Made by a program: the position numbers and the translations under genes. Below the pieces are notes generated by a model that worked only from the letters and a program-made list of their open reading frames with translations, made no database searches and was not told the origin of the DNA. A stretch of DNA of 64,000 bases from Bog-756 sp963841885 (GTDB taxonomy: Bacteria; Actinomycetota; Acidimicrobiia; Acidimicrobiales; RAAP-2), in NCBI GenBank assembly GCA_963841885.1, contig CAWJEK010000009.1, forward strand, positions 253,838-317,837, read 5' to 3'. Positions 1-10,358 of this stretch are shown here, one piece after another; within the stretch, counting starts at the first letter, position 1; the number at the start of each line of letters is the position of its first letter.

Positions 1-1
1 T

Positions 2-586
2 GAGGAGAGCGCGTCCCGGCCGGGCTGCTTCGCCACGGCCGACGTCGACGAGGCGGCCCGGCGGTTGGCCGACCTGCTGGTCGAGGAGGGCTCCGACGTG
101 CTCGTCACCTACGACGAGCACGGTGGGTACGGCCATCCCGACCACGTCCAGGTGCACCGGGTGGGCATGGCCGCGGCCGACCTCGGCCAGACCTCGGTCC
201 TCTACATGGCGACCATGGACCGCGACTTCATGATCGAACTGCGCACGCAGGCCACCGAGACGGGGATGGTCGACGAAGGGGAGATGGAGGGCGCCGACAC
301 CATGGGGGAGCCGGGGACCCGGATCACCACCGAGGTCGGCGTGACGCCGTGGCTCGGTGCCAAGCGCGATGCCATGCGGGCCCACGTCAGCCAGATCCCC
401 GAGGACAGTTTCTTCCTGTCCATGCCCGACGACGTCTTCGCCACCGTCTGGGGGCAGGAGTGGTACGTCCGGGTGCGCCCCGAGCCGATCGGTCTGGGCG
501 ACGGGGTGCGCGAGCCGGGCCTGGTCCTCGACCGCACGGGCGACGTGCTCGGTGGTGGGTTGGCGAACGAAGGGGTGGAACGGTGA
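2..586 (+). CDS. PIG-L/LmbE-family deacetylase, MshB-like (5' truncated)
   Basis: The reading frame is open from the left edge, so the N-terminus lies outside the window. The visible 194 residues carry the C-terminal part of the metal-binding signature, TYDEHGGYGHPDHVQVHR, where HPDH supplies the zinc-ligand His and the family's usual Asp/His pair. This pattern is typical of N-acetyl-1-D-inositol-2-amino-deoxy-glucopyranoside deacetylase (MshB, mycothiol synthesis) and of the related mycothiol conjugate amidase. The GYGHPDH form is closer to MshB. The C-terminal part (AHVSQIPEDSFF) also fits this family. Its stop overlaps the next start as GTGA, implying translational coupling. The exact substrate is inferred; other LmbE enzymes deacetylate glycans or antibiotic precursors. 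Confidence 0.85.
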   Translation, partial: EESASRPGCFATADVDEAARRLADLLVEEGSDVLVTYDEHGGYGHPDHVQVHRVGMAAADLGQTSVLYMATMDRDFMIELRTQATETGMVDEGEMEGADTMGEPGTRITTEVGVTPWLGAKRDAMRAHVSQIPEDSFFLSMPDDVFATVWGQEWYVRVRPEPIGLGDGVREPGLVLDRTGDVLGGGLANEGVER

Positions 587-750
587 CGAGGCACAAGGTG
601 CTGCGGGTGCACGGTGGCCGGCTGGTGGTGGCCGAACGTCGGGTGGAACTCGAGGGGGAGCTGGACTCACTGGCCGCCCAGGGGTTCACCCTGGTGAACT
701 CCTTCGCCGTCGACGACAACGTCTACCTCGTGCTGGCCGCCGCCGACTGA
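583..750 (+). CDS. Small conserved-looking hypothetical protein (55 aa)
   Basis: A 55-residue protein begins at GTG 583, overlapping the stop of the deacetylase gene by GTGA. It starts VTRHKVLRV and is rich in beta-type sequence (VLRVHGGRLVVAERRVELEGELDSLAAQGFTLVNSF) ending NVYLVLAAAD. There are no Cys residues, signal peptide or membrane segment. I do not recognise a family. Its coupling to the deacetylase gene and normal codon bias argue that it is real. The distance to the convergent GGDEF gene end is only 12 bases. Confidence 0.6.
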   Translation: MTRHKVLRVHGGRLVVAERRVELEGELDSLAAQGFTLVNSFAVDDNVYLVLAAAD

Positions 751-762
751 CGGCGAGCCGCG

Positions 763-2252
763 TCACTCGGTGAATGCAGCGATGGAGACGACGCGGTCGC
801 GACCGGAGTTCTTGGCCCGGTAGAGGGCCTGGTCCGCCCGGTCGATGAACGAGACCGGGTCCTCGATGCCGTCCCAGCTGGTCAGGCCGGCCGACAGCGT
901 CACGCCGAGATTGGTGGTGGAGTCGCGTCCGCCCGCCCGTAGCTGGTCGAGCAGATGGTGGCCGCCGAGCAGGTCCGTGTCCGGCAGGACGAGGCAGAAC
1001 TCCTCGCCGCCGTAGCGGGACACCGAGGTCCTGATCGCGCGTATTGGAGACCATCATGGCGGCCACGGACCGGAGCACCGTGTCGCCGGCCACGTGTCCG
1101 TAGCGGTCGTTGAACTCCTTGAAGTGGTCGAGGTCGATCATGGCCAGGGTCAACGGAGTCTCGGACCGGAGGGCGTGCGACATCTCCATCTCGATGCGCT
1201 CCATCAGGCTGCGCCGGTTGGCCAGCCCCGTGAGCGGATCGGTGCGGCTCTCGGTGTGGAGCCCGTTGACGAAGTTGACGCGGCTGGTGACCCGCAGGAA
1301 CGCGGCGCCGAGCAGGTCGGCGGCCTCGGCGGAGCGGAGGTCGGCGCCCGACTGGGGCGAACTCGCGCTCGATGACCATGACCAGCTCGCCGTCGGACGC
1401 GTAGCCCACCGGGAGGACGCAGAAGCGCGAATCGATCTGGACGGTGTTGTGGGCGAGGACGGTCGCCACCGCCGGGAGCCGGGCCAGGTCGCTGCAGTCG
1501 GCGGTGAGGTCCGGCCACGCGGCAAGGAGGGTGAGGCGCTCGAGCGAGCCCGACCTCGAGAACACGGCGACCCGCTCGGCCGGCAGGATGCTGGCGACGT
1601 AGGGCATCCCCCGCGAGAAGATCTCCGCGAAGGTCTCGGCCGAGGAGCCGGCCACGTCCATCCCCACTTCGTCGAAGCACTCGTTGAGCGAGTCGAGCGC
1701 CTGGGTGAAATTGATCTGTCCGCTCAACGAGCCGACGGTGCGGGCGCAGATGTAATTGACCACGGCGATCGTCGAGGCGTAGACGACGATGGACACGGCG
1801 AACTCGGCGCCCCGCAGATCCTGGACCCAACCGATGACCGCGATGAGGGCCAGGGCGAAGATGTCGATGACGAGCTGCATCCGCCGGTCGCCCACGATGG
1901 CGACGAAGATCACGCCCACCAGCATGGCCGGGGTGTAGAGGGCGGCGGGGCTGGCGGTCGACAGTTCGATGCAGGCCAGTCCGGCCATGGCCAGACAGGC
2001 GATGATGAACCACGAGTTGGCCTGCGACTCGACGCTGGCCGAGCCGCGGGACACCAGGCTGAAGATCGTCTGATAGAGGATCGACACGAGGATGCAGGCC
2101 ACGGCCCCGGCCATGTAGCCCCAGCGCACCTGCCCGTGGTCGACGAACGTGACGGTCAGCAGGACCGGGACCATCATCGACTCGGCGATGAGCCCGCAGG
2201 TGACACCATCGCGCAACTGCCGCGACGTCGGATGTTCGAGATCGAACCTCAC
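763..2252 (-). CDS. Membrane-anchored GGDEF diguanylate cyclase (two frameshifts)
   Basis: Would synthesise cyclic di-GMP from two GTP. The N-terminal ~170 residues hold several hydrophobic helices (from LIAESMMVPVLLTVTF onward), followed by a GAF-like sensory region and a C-terminal GGDEF domain. The domain has DPLTGLANRR, the metal/substrate segment IDLDHFKEFND, the active-site GGEEF, and an RDQD allosteric I-site five residues before GGEEF, so product inhibition is expected. The sequence is broken twice: near 1357 (after EREFAP) and near 1035 (between RDQDL and SRYGGEEF). Removing one G in the second place restores RDQDLVSRYGGEEF exactly, so sequencing error is likely. The start is GTG 2252. 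No EAL domain is visible. The gene converges on the small gene ending at 750. Confidence 0.82.
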
Positions 2253-2358
2253 AGTGCAGGTATCGGCGTGTCCGCCGCTGAGCTTGAATGCGCTCGACGC
2301 CTGGGCCGCGCACCGCGCCGGACGGCTGCCGATCGGACCGACAACCCCCGTTGCCGGG

Positions 2359-4050
2359 CTACGGAGCGGTGGCTACGTCCTCGCCGCCGCGTTGCTCCTG
2401 ACCAGGGGGTTCTTCGGCCTCGGCGCGCCCCACGGCTTCCTCGGGCAGCATCCGGCCCAGAAAGAGGGCCAGGACGATCACCAGGGCCACGACCGACAGC
2501 GCGGTCCGGAGGCCCTCGAGTCGGGCCGCGGAGTTCTCGGCGACGATGGCGTCCTGGGTTTCCGGGGGGAGCGAGGTGGTGGCGAGGTCCTTGCGCAGCT
2601 GCGTGTCGGAGACGAAGGGAATGCCCGCCTCCAGCTCGACGGATGCCCGGGACACGGTGGCTGCCGGGATGGCGCTGTTGTGGGACACCCCGGTGAGGAA
2701 GCTGGACGTCAGGCTCCCGATCAGCACGGCCCCCACCAGGGCCGTTCCGAGCGATGCCCCGAAGTTGGTGAACGTGTTCTGCAGACCGCCGACCTCGGCG
2801 CTCATGGCGTCGGGTTGCGCGGACACCGTGACGGCCCCCAGCTGGGAGGCGAGCACGCCGATGCCGAGGCCCATCAGGGCCATCGGCACCAGGACGATGG
2901 CGGCATCGGCTCCGGGGTCGAGTCCGCCCACCAGGAGGATCGTCCCGACCAGCATCGACAACAGGCCGAGCCGGACGACCCGGCGGGGCGAAGCGGTCGG
3001 CCACAGACGGGGGACGGCCATGGCGGACGCCAACAGGGCCAGCGACAGCGGGAGCAGGCGGACACCGGTCTGCAGGGCGTTGAGTTCCAGGACCACCGAC
3101 AGGAAGAGCGGGATGGTGAAGAAGACACCGGACTGGATGAAGAACTGGAAGCCGAACATGACCAGGCCGCCGGTCATCTGCCGGTTGGCGAACATCGAGG
3201 GCCGGAACAGCGGCTCCCGTCCCGATCGTTCACGGTGGACCTCCCACTCGATCAGGCCGCCGAGCACCAGGAGGCCACCCACCACCAGCCAGAACACGAG
3301 CGACACGCCGGCAATGGTCGGGGCCCCGGGCTTGGGCCGGACCCATCCCCAGCTGCCGGATCGCAGGACACCGAACACCGTCATGGCCAGGCCGGCCACC
3401 GACAGCAGGGCGCCGAACCCGTCGAAGGCCACGCGCCCCTCCGGCGGCGTGTCGCGCACCGTGCGCAGGAAGGCCAGGATCACCAGCACGATGACGACCT
3501 CACCCACGAAGACCCACCGCCACGAGGCGAAGGTGGTGACCGCCCCGCCGATGAGGGGCCCGGCGGCCACGGCGATGGCGCCAGCGGCGGCGATCAGGCC
3601 GTAGGCGGCGGCCCGGCCCTCCCGGGGGACGTTGCCGGCCACCAGGGCCACGATGGCCGGCATGATCAGGGCGGCACCCAGCCCCTCCAACAGCGACCAG
3701 CCGATGATCAACACGGTGAGATTGGGGGCGAGGGCCGTCACCATCGACCCGCAGGCGTAGACCACGAGACCGATCCCGAAGGCGCGACGTCGACCGACGA
3801 TGGCACCGATCTTGCCGCCGGTGATCATGAAGGCGGCCATGACGAGGGTGTAGAGGGTGATGGCCGTCTGGATCCCGGTGACCGTGGTGTGGAGATCGTT
3901 GGCCACCGATTGGATGGAGACGTTCATGACCGAGCTGTCCAGGGTCATGACGAACTGGGCGGACGCCAGGATCAACAGGACCGGGGAGCGACCACTCGGG
4001 CTGGCGGTGCTGCCGTCGGGACCGCGGTCGGAACTCGGGTGGCGACTCAC
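2359..4050 (-). CDS. MFS drug-efflux transporter, DHA2 (14-helix) type
   Basis: A 563-residue integral membrane protein with about 14 hydrophobic helices, the size and layout of the DHA2 family (QacA/EmrB-like proton-driven multidrug exporters). Near the N-terminus LASAQFVMTLDSSVMNVSIQ matches helix 1 of this family, where the Asp in LDSSVMNV is characteristic. GAIVGRRRAFGIGL is the motif A loop between helices 2 and 3. The C-terminus is a charged cytoplasmic tail. GTG 4050 is supported as start because a TAGCTT hexamer ends seven bases upstream, which fits leaderless transcription, and no ribosome binding site is seen. The gene is intact. The substrate cannot be read from sequence. It is co-directional with the CoA-transferase gene upstream, 43 bases away. 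Confidence 0.9.
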   Translation of the reverse strand: MSRHPSSDRGPDGSTASPSGRSPVLLILASAQFVMTLDSSVMNVSIQSVANDLHTTVTGIQTAITLYTLVMAAFMITGGKIGAIVGRRRAFGIGLVVYACGSMVTALAPNLTVLIIGWSLLEGLGAALIMPAIVALVAGNVPREGRAAAYGLIAAAGAIAVAAGPLIGGAVTTFASWRWVFVGEVVIVLVILAFLRTVRDTPPEGRVAFDGFGALLSVAGLAMTVFGVLRSGSWGWVRPKPGAPTIAGVSLVFWLVVGGLLVLGGLIEWEVHRERSGREPLFRPSMFANRQMTGGLVMFGFQFFIQSGVFFTIPLFLSVVLELNALQTGVRLLPLSLALLASAMAVPRLWPTASPRRVVRLGLLSMLVGTILLVGGLDPGADAAIVLVPMALMGLGIGVLASQLGAVTVSAQPDAMSAEVGGLQNTFTNFGASLGTALVGAVLIGSLTSSFLTGVSHNSAIPAATVSRASVELEAGIPFVSDTQLRKDLATTSLPPETQDAIVAENSAARLEGLRTALSVVALVIVLALFLGRMLPEEAVGRAEAEEPPGQEQRGGEDVATAP

Positions 4051-4057
4051 GACGGCG

Positions 4058-4063
4058 AAGCTA
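4058..4063 (-). promoter_or_regulatory. Leaderless -10 element of the MFS gene
   Basis: On the minus strand TAGCTT ends seven bases before GTG 4050, so transcription would start at or next to the start codon. No ribosome binding site is present between them. Confidence 0.55.
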
Positions 4064-4092
4064 GCCGCCCGCCGGAGCGGACACGGACCTGG

Positions 4093-5333
4093 TCAGGGGG
4101 CGGGAAGCGTCATGCCCACGCGGGCGGCCGCGGCGCGCAGCTCGGGGCAGCGCCCTCGGGTCGGCGGCCCGCTCGATGAGCAGGTGGGCCTGTTCGACGT
4201 CGCTCCGCCCGAACACCTCGGCCGCACCGTGCTCGGTGACGATGACCGAGTGCTGGTAGGACGTGGCCGGCTCGGCCAGGCGCGGCACGATCGTGGAGGT
4301 GTCACTGCGGTCGTGCCAGGAACGCAGGGCCACCACCGCCTGTCCCCCGGGGGAGTGCAGGGCACCGGAGACGAAGTCGGGCTGGCCGCCGAATCCCGAG
4401 TAGAGGCGGGCGTGGACGTAGGAGGCGTTGGCCTGGTCGTAGAGATCGACCTGGAGCGCCGTGTTGACGGACAGCATGGCCGGCTGGGCGGCGATGACGG
4501 CCGGGTCGTTGACCACTTCGGTGCGGCGCATCACGAGGCGCGGGTTGTCGTCGGCCCAGGTGTAGAGCTCCGGGGACCCGAACAGGAACGACGCGCTGAT
4601 GGGCCGGTCGGATCGAGGGCACCGGCCCGGTCGAGACCGAGGACCCCGTCGCTCATCATCTCCGACCACACCCCGAGCCGTCTCCGGGCCGCCAGCGCTC
4701 CGGCCGCCGCATCAGGTATCTGCCCGATGCCCAACTGGATCGTCCCTCCGTCCGCCGCGTACCCGGCCACCCGCTCACCGATGGCGGCACACAGCGGGTC
4801 GGGGGCCCGGGGCACGGGGGAGGGGAGTGGGGCATCCACCTCCAGGGCCAGATCGATGCGGTCGACGTCGATCAGCCCGTCGCCCCGGGTGAACGGCATC
4901 CGGGGGTTCACCTGGGCCACGACCAGACCGCCGCGGGCCACCACCGCCTCGATGGCGGCGGGCAGCAGGTTGACCTCGATGCCGAGGGACACGACGCCCC
5001 GGCGGGGAGGCGAGGTGTGGAGGAGGACGGCGTCGGGGGACGGGAGGACCCGAACAGGCGCGGCACCAGGGACAGGCGCATGGGCAGGTACTCGGCCGAC
5101 GGATCCCCGCGCACGCCGGGCCCGACGAACGGCGTCTCGGTCACGAAGCCGGGGCGCCGGGGCCAGCCGTCCTGGATGTTGAGCGAGAAGGCCCGTATCC
5201 GGGGACGGCATCCGTCGAGGATCCGGACGAGCTCGCGGGGCACGGCGAAGTTGCCGGCCACCACGACCCGGGGCTCGACCCCGGGTAGCGCGGCCAGACG
5301 CCCGGCCACCACTGACTCGCTCGCGAATTCCAC
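4093..5333 (-). CDS. Acetyl-CoA hydrolase / CoA-transferase family protein (three frameshifts)
   Basis: Family I-type CoA-transferases (Cat1, 4-hydroxybutyrate CoA-transferase, acetyl-CoA hydrolase) move CoA between carboxylic acids through a glutamyl-CoA intermediate. Reconstructed, the protein is about 410 residues. The N-terminus has VVVAGNFAVPRELV. The catalytic Glu region reads GVWSEMMSDGVLGL, matching the family's GIHSEMxSDG. SGFGGQPDFVSGA is the conserved glycine-rich C-domain loop, and the end is ELRAAAARVGMTLPAP. The frame changes near 5045, 4620 and 4150. All three domains are well conserved, so indel error is more likely than decay. The start is GTG 5333, with no clear ribosome binding site. 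Substrate is unknown. Confidence 0.8.
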
Positions 5334-5430
5334 GGTCGACCCTGTCTGCCGCGCCGGACGCGGCGGTTGTCCGCCGCGTGACGGCCTCGGGCTGGAGCAC
5401 CGATCGTACCCGGCAGCGGTCCGACGGCCC

Positions 5431-8400
5431 CTAGCTCTCGGTGAAGTCCACCCCCGTGGCGTCCGTCGTCGTGGTGACGGTGGCGTTGGCTGACGCGGGG
5501 GTGAAGGTGTGCCCGGTGGCGCTCGGCGTCACCAGGTACGTGGTGCCGCCGGCGCTGGCCGACACCGCCGAGAACCCGAAGTAGCCCTGGCTGTCGGTCG
5601 TGACCTTCGTCGTCGGCTGCGTGCCGCCGGTCAAGGTCACCGTGTCCCCGGCCACGCCGACCCCGGCGGTCACGATCCGGCCGATGATGTAGGGGCCGGT
5701 CACCATGATGAAGTCCTGCTTGGGCACGGTCGCCCCGGTGACGCTGGTGGTGAGGCTGGTCGGATCGGCCACCTGGCCCGTCTTGGTCGGGGTCACCACG
5801 TAGCCCGTTCCGTTGGGCAGGGAGCCGAAGGCGTAGTAGCCGAGGAGGTCGGTCGTCTCGGCGAGGGTGGCCTGGCCGCCACCGGTGCGGGTCACGGTGA
5901 CGCCGGCGTCGCCCGTACCGGTCGAGGTCATCGTCTGCCCGGTGATCGCCACACCGGAGTAGGCGAGGAACTCCTCGTTGGCGACGCCGGCGCCCCGGAC
6001 CGTGACCGTCAGCGTGGCGGGTAGGAAGGTCGTACCGGTCAACGTCGCGGTCAGGGTGTACTTGCCGTCGAGCGTGTTGGGCAACGTGTAGGCCCCGGTG
6101 GAGGTGGTGGTCGCCGTCACCGTGGGCTGGTTGTTGCCGGTGCGGGTGATGGCGACGCCGGCGACTCCGGCCCCGGTCGGGTCGACCACCGACCCGGACA
6201 CCGTGAAGACGTCGGGATCGAGGATGTAGCCGGCCTGGTAGTTCACCGGGATCACCACGCCGACCGGATTCTGGAGGTACAGGTAGTAGTACTCCGGACC
6301 CTGGACCAGGGTGTTGGAGTTCACCACCACCGTGACGGTCTGGGACGTCTAGCCCGGCGCGAACACCAGGGTCCCGATGGTCGGCTGGTAGTCGCCGCGG
6401 CCGGCCAGGGCCGAGCCGTCCGAGGTGTAGTAGTCGACCTGGACGCTCTGGGTCTGCGGGGCGTCCAGCGCCACCGTGAAGACCGCATTGACGGTGCCGC
6501 TGTCCCCCTTGATGACCGCTGTAGGCGAGGCGATCGACACGTCCGTGCTCGGGTTCGGATTGAGCAGGTAGCCGACCCCGTTCGGCCGGATGACCGTGGC
6601 CGGGCCACCGAGCACGGTGATGCTCAGGTAGAAGGCCTTGTCGGTGGAGGCGATCGAGTTGGCCGGCACGGGCACGGTGACCGTCTTCTTGGTCTGACCC
6701 GGCGTGAACTCGAAGGATCCCCGGGTCGCCGTGTAGTCGATGCCCGCCACGGCCGAGGAGTCACTGGTGGCGTAGCGCACGGAGACGCCCGACGTCGCCG
6801 CCAGGCCGAGGCTCACGGTGAACGTGGCGGTGGTCGACCCGGTGGCCGGTACCACCGCCACCGCATCCGACACGGTGACGTAGGACTTGCCCACCACGGG
6901 AGCCACCTGGTCGATCAGGTAGCCGGTGGCGGAGGTGCGCTGCAGTTGGGCATTGACCGCCGCCGACAGGTTGACGGAGTAGTAGAGGTCCGTGGTGCTG
7001 GCCGAGTTCGCCGCGATCGGCACCGTCACCGTCTGGGTGGTGGTGCCCGGGGCGAAGGTGGCGGACCCGCTGGTGGCGGTGTAGTCGGTCGGAGCGTGGG
7101 CCGTACCGTCGGCGGTGGCGTAGTTGACGGTCACCGTGTTGGGGCTGGCCGGCGCCAGGGTGATGGTGAAGACCTCGGAGGCCGAGCCGCTGGTGGGCCT
7201 GGCCACGGACACGTCGCCGATGGACAGACCCGGGTCGACGGCCGTGTTGAGGATCTCCCCGGTCCCGTACCCCGGAGTGGCCACGGTGGCGTTCGTCGGC
7301 GTGGACAGGTTCAGGTAGAAGTAGCGGTCCGCCGACTTGACCGTGTCCGGCAGCACGGTGACGGGGACCGTCTGGGTGACGACGCCGGGGGCGAACGTGA
7401 CCGTGCCGCTGACCGCGGTGTACTGGCTCCCGGCGACGGCCGACCCGTCCTGGCTGGCGTAGTGGACGGTGACGGTGTTGGTGGTGGGCGACGTCAGGGA
7501 CACCGTGTAGTCGAGGGTGGTCGAGGTCGGGCCGGCGGCCACGCTCGGGTTGTTCGCCGACACGTACGGTTGCACGGCGTCGTCGAGGATGGTGTCGGTC
7601 CCGCTGCTGGAGATGATGGTCGCATTGGTCGCGGCCGAGATCGACAGGGTGAAGTACCGGCTCGCGTGGGCGATGGTGGTGCCGTTGATCGTGACCGCCA
7701 CGGTCTTGGAGACCGTGCCCGGGCGCGAAGGAGAGCGAGCCGCTGGTCGCCACGTAGTCACCGTTGGCCACGGTGGCCGACCCGTCGCTGGTGGCGTAGT
7801 TGACCGTCACCGTCTGCGTACTGGCGCTCGAGAGCTTGACGGTGAACGAGGACGTGGTCGTCCCGGTCAGGGGCGCGTAGACGGCCACGTTGTTGACCGA
7901 CAGCGTGGGGTTCTGGTTCGGGTTCTCGATGTAGGCGGTGGCCGAGTTGTTGCCGTCGAGCAACGCGTTGGTGGGCGAGGAGAGGGTCAGGTAGAAGTAG
8001 AGCGTGGCACCCGCCACCGTGTTGCCGTTTACGGTCACGTCGACGGTCGCCGACGTCTGCCCGGCCGGGATCGTCACCGGGCCGGTGGAGGCCACGTAGT
8101 TCCCTCCGGCGGCGGTGGCCGATCCGTCACTGGTCTGGGCCATCACCGTCACCGGGTTCGGGCTGACGGCTGACAGGTGGACGGTGAACGCCGCCTTGGT
8201 CGTGCCACTGGCCGGCTTGGCCAGGGCGAGCGAGTCCACCGACAGCACGGGCTCGAGGTTGCCGTTGGAGATCTCGCCGTAGGAGGAGGCGCGCTCGAGG
8301 GTGCGCTCCGGTCGCCGCCGACAGGCCCAGGAAGAAGTACTTGTCGCTGAAGGTCGTGGTGTTCCCGACCACGTTGACGCTGGCGGTCTGGGTGGTCTGG

Positions 8401-9704
8401 CCGGCGGTGAAGGTCAGGGTGCCACTGGTCGCCGCATAGTCACCGGGGGCGGTCGCCGTGCCGTCGCTGGTGGCGTAGTGGACGGTGACCGTCGACGTGG
8501 CGGCCGGAGCCAGCGTCACGGTGAAGGTGAGGGCAGCCGTTCCCGATGTCGGTCGCACCACGCCGACGTCCCCGACCGTCAGCTGGTGGTAGGCGGCGTT
8601 CGGCCCACCGATGTAGCCGTAACCCGTGGAGCGTTCGAAGGTCGCGCCCGGCCGACGCGTTCTCGAGGCTCAGGACGAAGTACTTGGTGGGCGCGGTGGA
8701 CAGTTCGGGTGGAGATGGGGACGGACACGGTCTGGGACGTCGTGCCCGGCACGAAGGTGAGGGTCCCGTCGGTCGTGGTGTAGTCGCCGGCGAGCGCCGT
8801 CGCCGACCCGTCATTGGTGGCGTAGTCGAGGGTCACCGGGAAGGTGGCCGGAGACAGCAGGCGCACGGCGAAGTTCATGGTGCCGGCGGTCGTGGTGCTG
8901 GCCGTCACCGAGGTGTCGTCGACCGTGATGTACGCCGTGTGGTTGGAGTTGAGGATCGTCCCGAGGCCCTGGCTGACGCCGAGGGTCGCGTTCATCGGAC
9001 TGCTGAGGTCCAGGTAGAAGTACTTGGAGGCCGAGGCGACCGTGGTGGCCAGGACCGGAACGCTGAGCGACGCCGTGACCTGGCCGGCGCCGAGGGTGTA
9101 GGTGCCGGAGGTGGCCGTGTAGTCGATCCCCGCCGAGGCCGTGCCGTTCTGGGTGGAGTACCGGAACGTGACCGGGTAGGCAGTGGCCGCGCTCAGGGTG
9201 GCGGTGAAGGTGGCGACGGCGGACGACGCCCGAGCCCTCGACCGCGCTGGCATCGCCCACGTCCAGGTACGGGCTCAGCGTGGGATCGATGATCGTCCCG
9301 GTGCCGGAGCCGTGGTTGACGACGGCGTTCACCGCCGACGACACGTTCAGGTAGAAGTAGAGGTTCCCGGTGTGCAGCGGATCGGCGGCCACGGGCACGG
9401 TCACCGTCTTGGACACCGTGCCGGGCGCGAAGCTGAGCGCCCCCTGCTCGGCGGTGTAGTCGTGGGCCGAACGGGCCGTGCCGTCCGACGTGTAGTAGTA
9501 CACGGTGACGGTGTTGTTGCTGGCGTTCTCGAGTGTCACCGGGAACACGAAGTTGGTCACCCCGGTGGTCGACCGGGCCATGGTCACGTCGCCGACGTCG
9601 ACCCCCGGTGCGCTGTCGGCCGAGGCGGGCGTCGCTCCGAGTCCGATGGTCAGGGCGCCGATCAAGAGCGCAATCAGGGCAGTGGTGACACGACGGATCC
9701 GCAC
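5431..9704 (-). CDS. Giant secreted Calx-beta repeat protein (frameshifts and one in-frame TAG)
   Basis: A reconstructed secreted protein of about 1,420 residues. The start is GTG 9704 with GAGGAGG five bases upstream. A signal peptide follows (VRIRRVTTALIALLIGALTIG, cleavage near PASA-DSAPG). Ten Calx-beta-type repeats of about 110 residues follow, each with a core like VTVxYATSDGTAxAGxDYTA, then FAPG and a strand like FYLNLS. The C-terminal ~260 residues hold three carboxypeptidase-regulatory/SD-repeat-like Ig domains (for example VSGSVVDPTGAGVAGVAITR). There is no LPXTG or membrane anchor. The frame changes near 9230, 8695, 8645, 8300 and 7730; at 8645 and 7730 dropping one G restores the frame. 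At 6349-6351 an in-frame TAG sits in repeat 10 (FAPG-stop-TSQTV). Calx-beta domains bind Ca2+ in many adhesins, so a Ca2+-stiffened surface or matrix role is inferred. Confidence 0.8.
6220..9610 (-). repeat. Ten tandem Calx-beta coding repeats
   Basis: Ten diverged copies of about 330-345 bp encode successive Calx-beta domains. The recurring signature is ATSDGTA/ATSDGSA, followed by DYTATSG and FAPG, with a closing turn such as GTGTIIDP before the next unit. The copies have diverged at DNA level, so the array is old rather than a recent expansion. Confidence 0.8.
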
Positions 9705-10164
9705 GTTCGCCTCCTCGGCATATGGCGCGCCGAGGAGAGCCGCACCTGCCCACGACGGTCCCCGATATGGCGTGCACCCCTCGTAGCGGGGTCTAACATC
9801 TGCCCGGCGGAGGGTCAATCGTGGTTTCCCGCAGGTGGACCGAGCGTGGCGGCTCCGGCGCGGTGGGCGTTCGCGTCGCCGTGACGTCACGCCGCTGTCA
9901 CCGCGGATCAGGGCGACGACGGCGGCGGGCGGGCGGAGGTGGCGGTGACCCGTGACCGGTGACCGTGCCTCCGGGAGGGGCGGCCACCGATCGCAGAGGG
10001 TTAGGGGCTATGGCATCGATCGTGACACCCGTGCTCACGGCTATGACGATTGATGCCAGACGTCGTGGTCTCACAAATGGAGCCCCGTTTAGCCCGGATC
10101 GTCGCGGGTGGCCTGGCGCCCCGGGTGGCCGGACGGCCGTCCGGCGAACGGGCCAGATGGCGTT
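9705..10164. other. Non-coding stretch between Calx-beta gene and tRNA-Gly
   Basis: No convincing gene. It holds the upstream region of the Calx-beta gene and the downstream flank of tRNA-Gly, including a strong nested inverted repeat at 10012-10057. An open frame across the tRNA ending in VTGIEPA is the familiar antisense-tRNA artefact. Confidence 0.6.
10012..10057. other. Nested stem-loop downstream of tRNA-Gly
   Basis: Outer arms GGCATCGATCGT and ACGATTGATGCC pair at 11 of 12 positions (the last as G-T in RNA). Inside them CCGTG and CACGG form a second stem with a two-base loop. It lies 108 bases beyond the 3' end of the minus-strand tRNA. It could be a processing or termination structure, a small structured RNA or an extragenic palindrome. 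I do not recognise a known family. Confidence 0.45.
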
Positions 10165-10239
10165 GGAGCGGGTGACGGGAATCGAACCCGCATAATCAGA
10201 TTGGAAATCTGAGATTCTAGCCATTGAACTACACCCGCG
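10165..10239 (-). tRNA. tRNA-Gly (anticodon TCC), CCA encoded
   Basis: On the minus strand the sequence opens GCGGGTG and closes with CACCCGC, discriminator T and encoded CCA (10165-10167). The anticodon stem CAGAT/ATCTG closes a TTTCCAA loop, giving anticodon TCC, and the T loop is GGTTCGAATCC. U73 is typical of bacterial tRNA-Gly. It reads GGA codons and, by wobble, GGG. Confidence 0.97.
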
Positions 10240-10358
10240 AGGTGTGGCGGCGATCCTTTTAGCGCGGTCGGTGGAGTTCAGGGGCTCCGTCATTGACCGG
10301 CAACTGCGGGATGGCCGGACCAGACTGTAGCAGCGGTGTGTCAGGCCCCGGCCCCACC

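Noticed and set aside
1110..4179. Long plus-strand frames opposite the GGDEF and MFS genes
   Set aside because: Gly/Arg/His/Gln-rich compositions typical of shadows in high-GC DNA, with no motif; the minus-strand genes carry clear domains.
9959..10195. Plus-strand frame ending ERVTGIEPA
   Set aside because: It reads across the antisense strand of tRNA-Gly; VTGIEPA is the usual translation artefact of tRNA sequence, and the rest has no family features.
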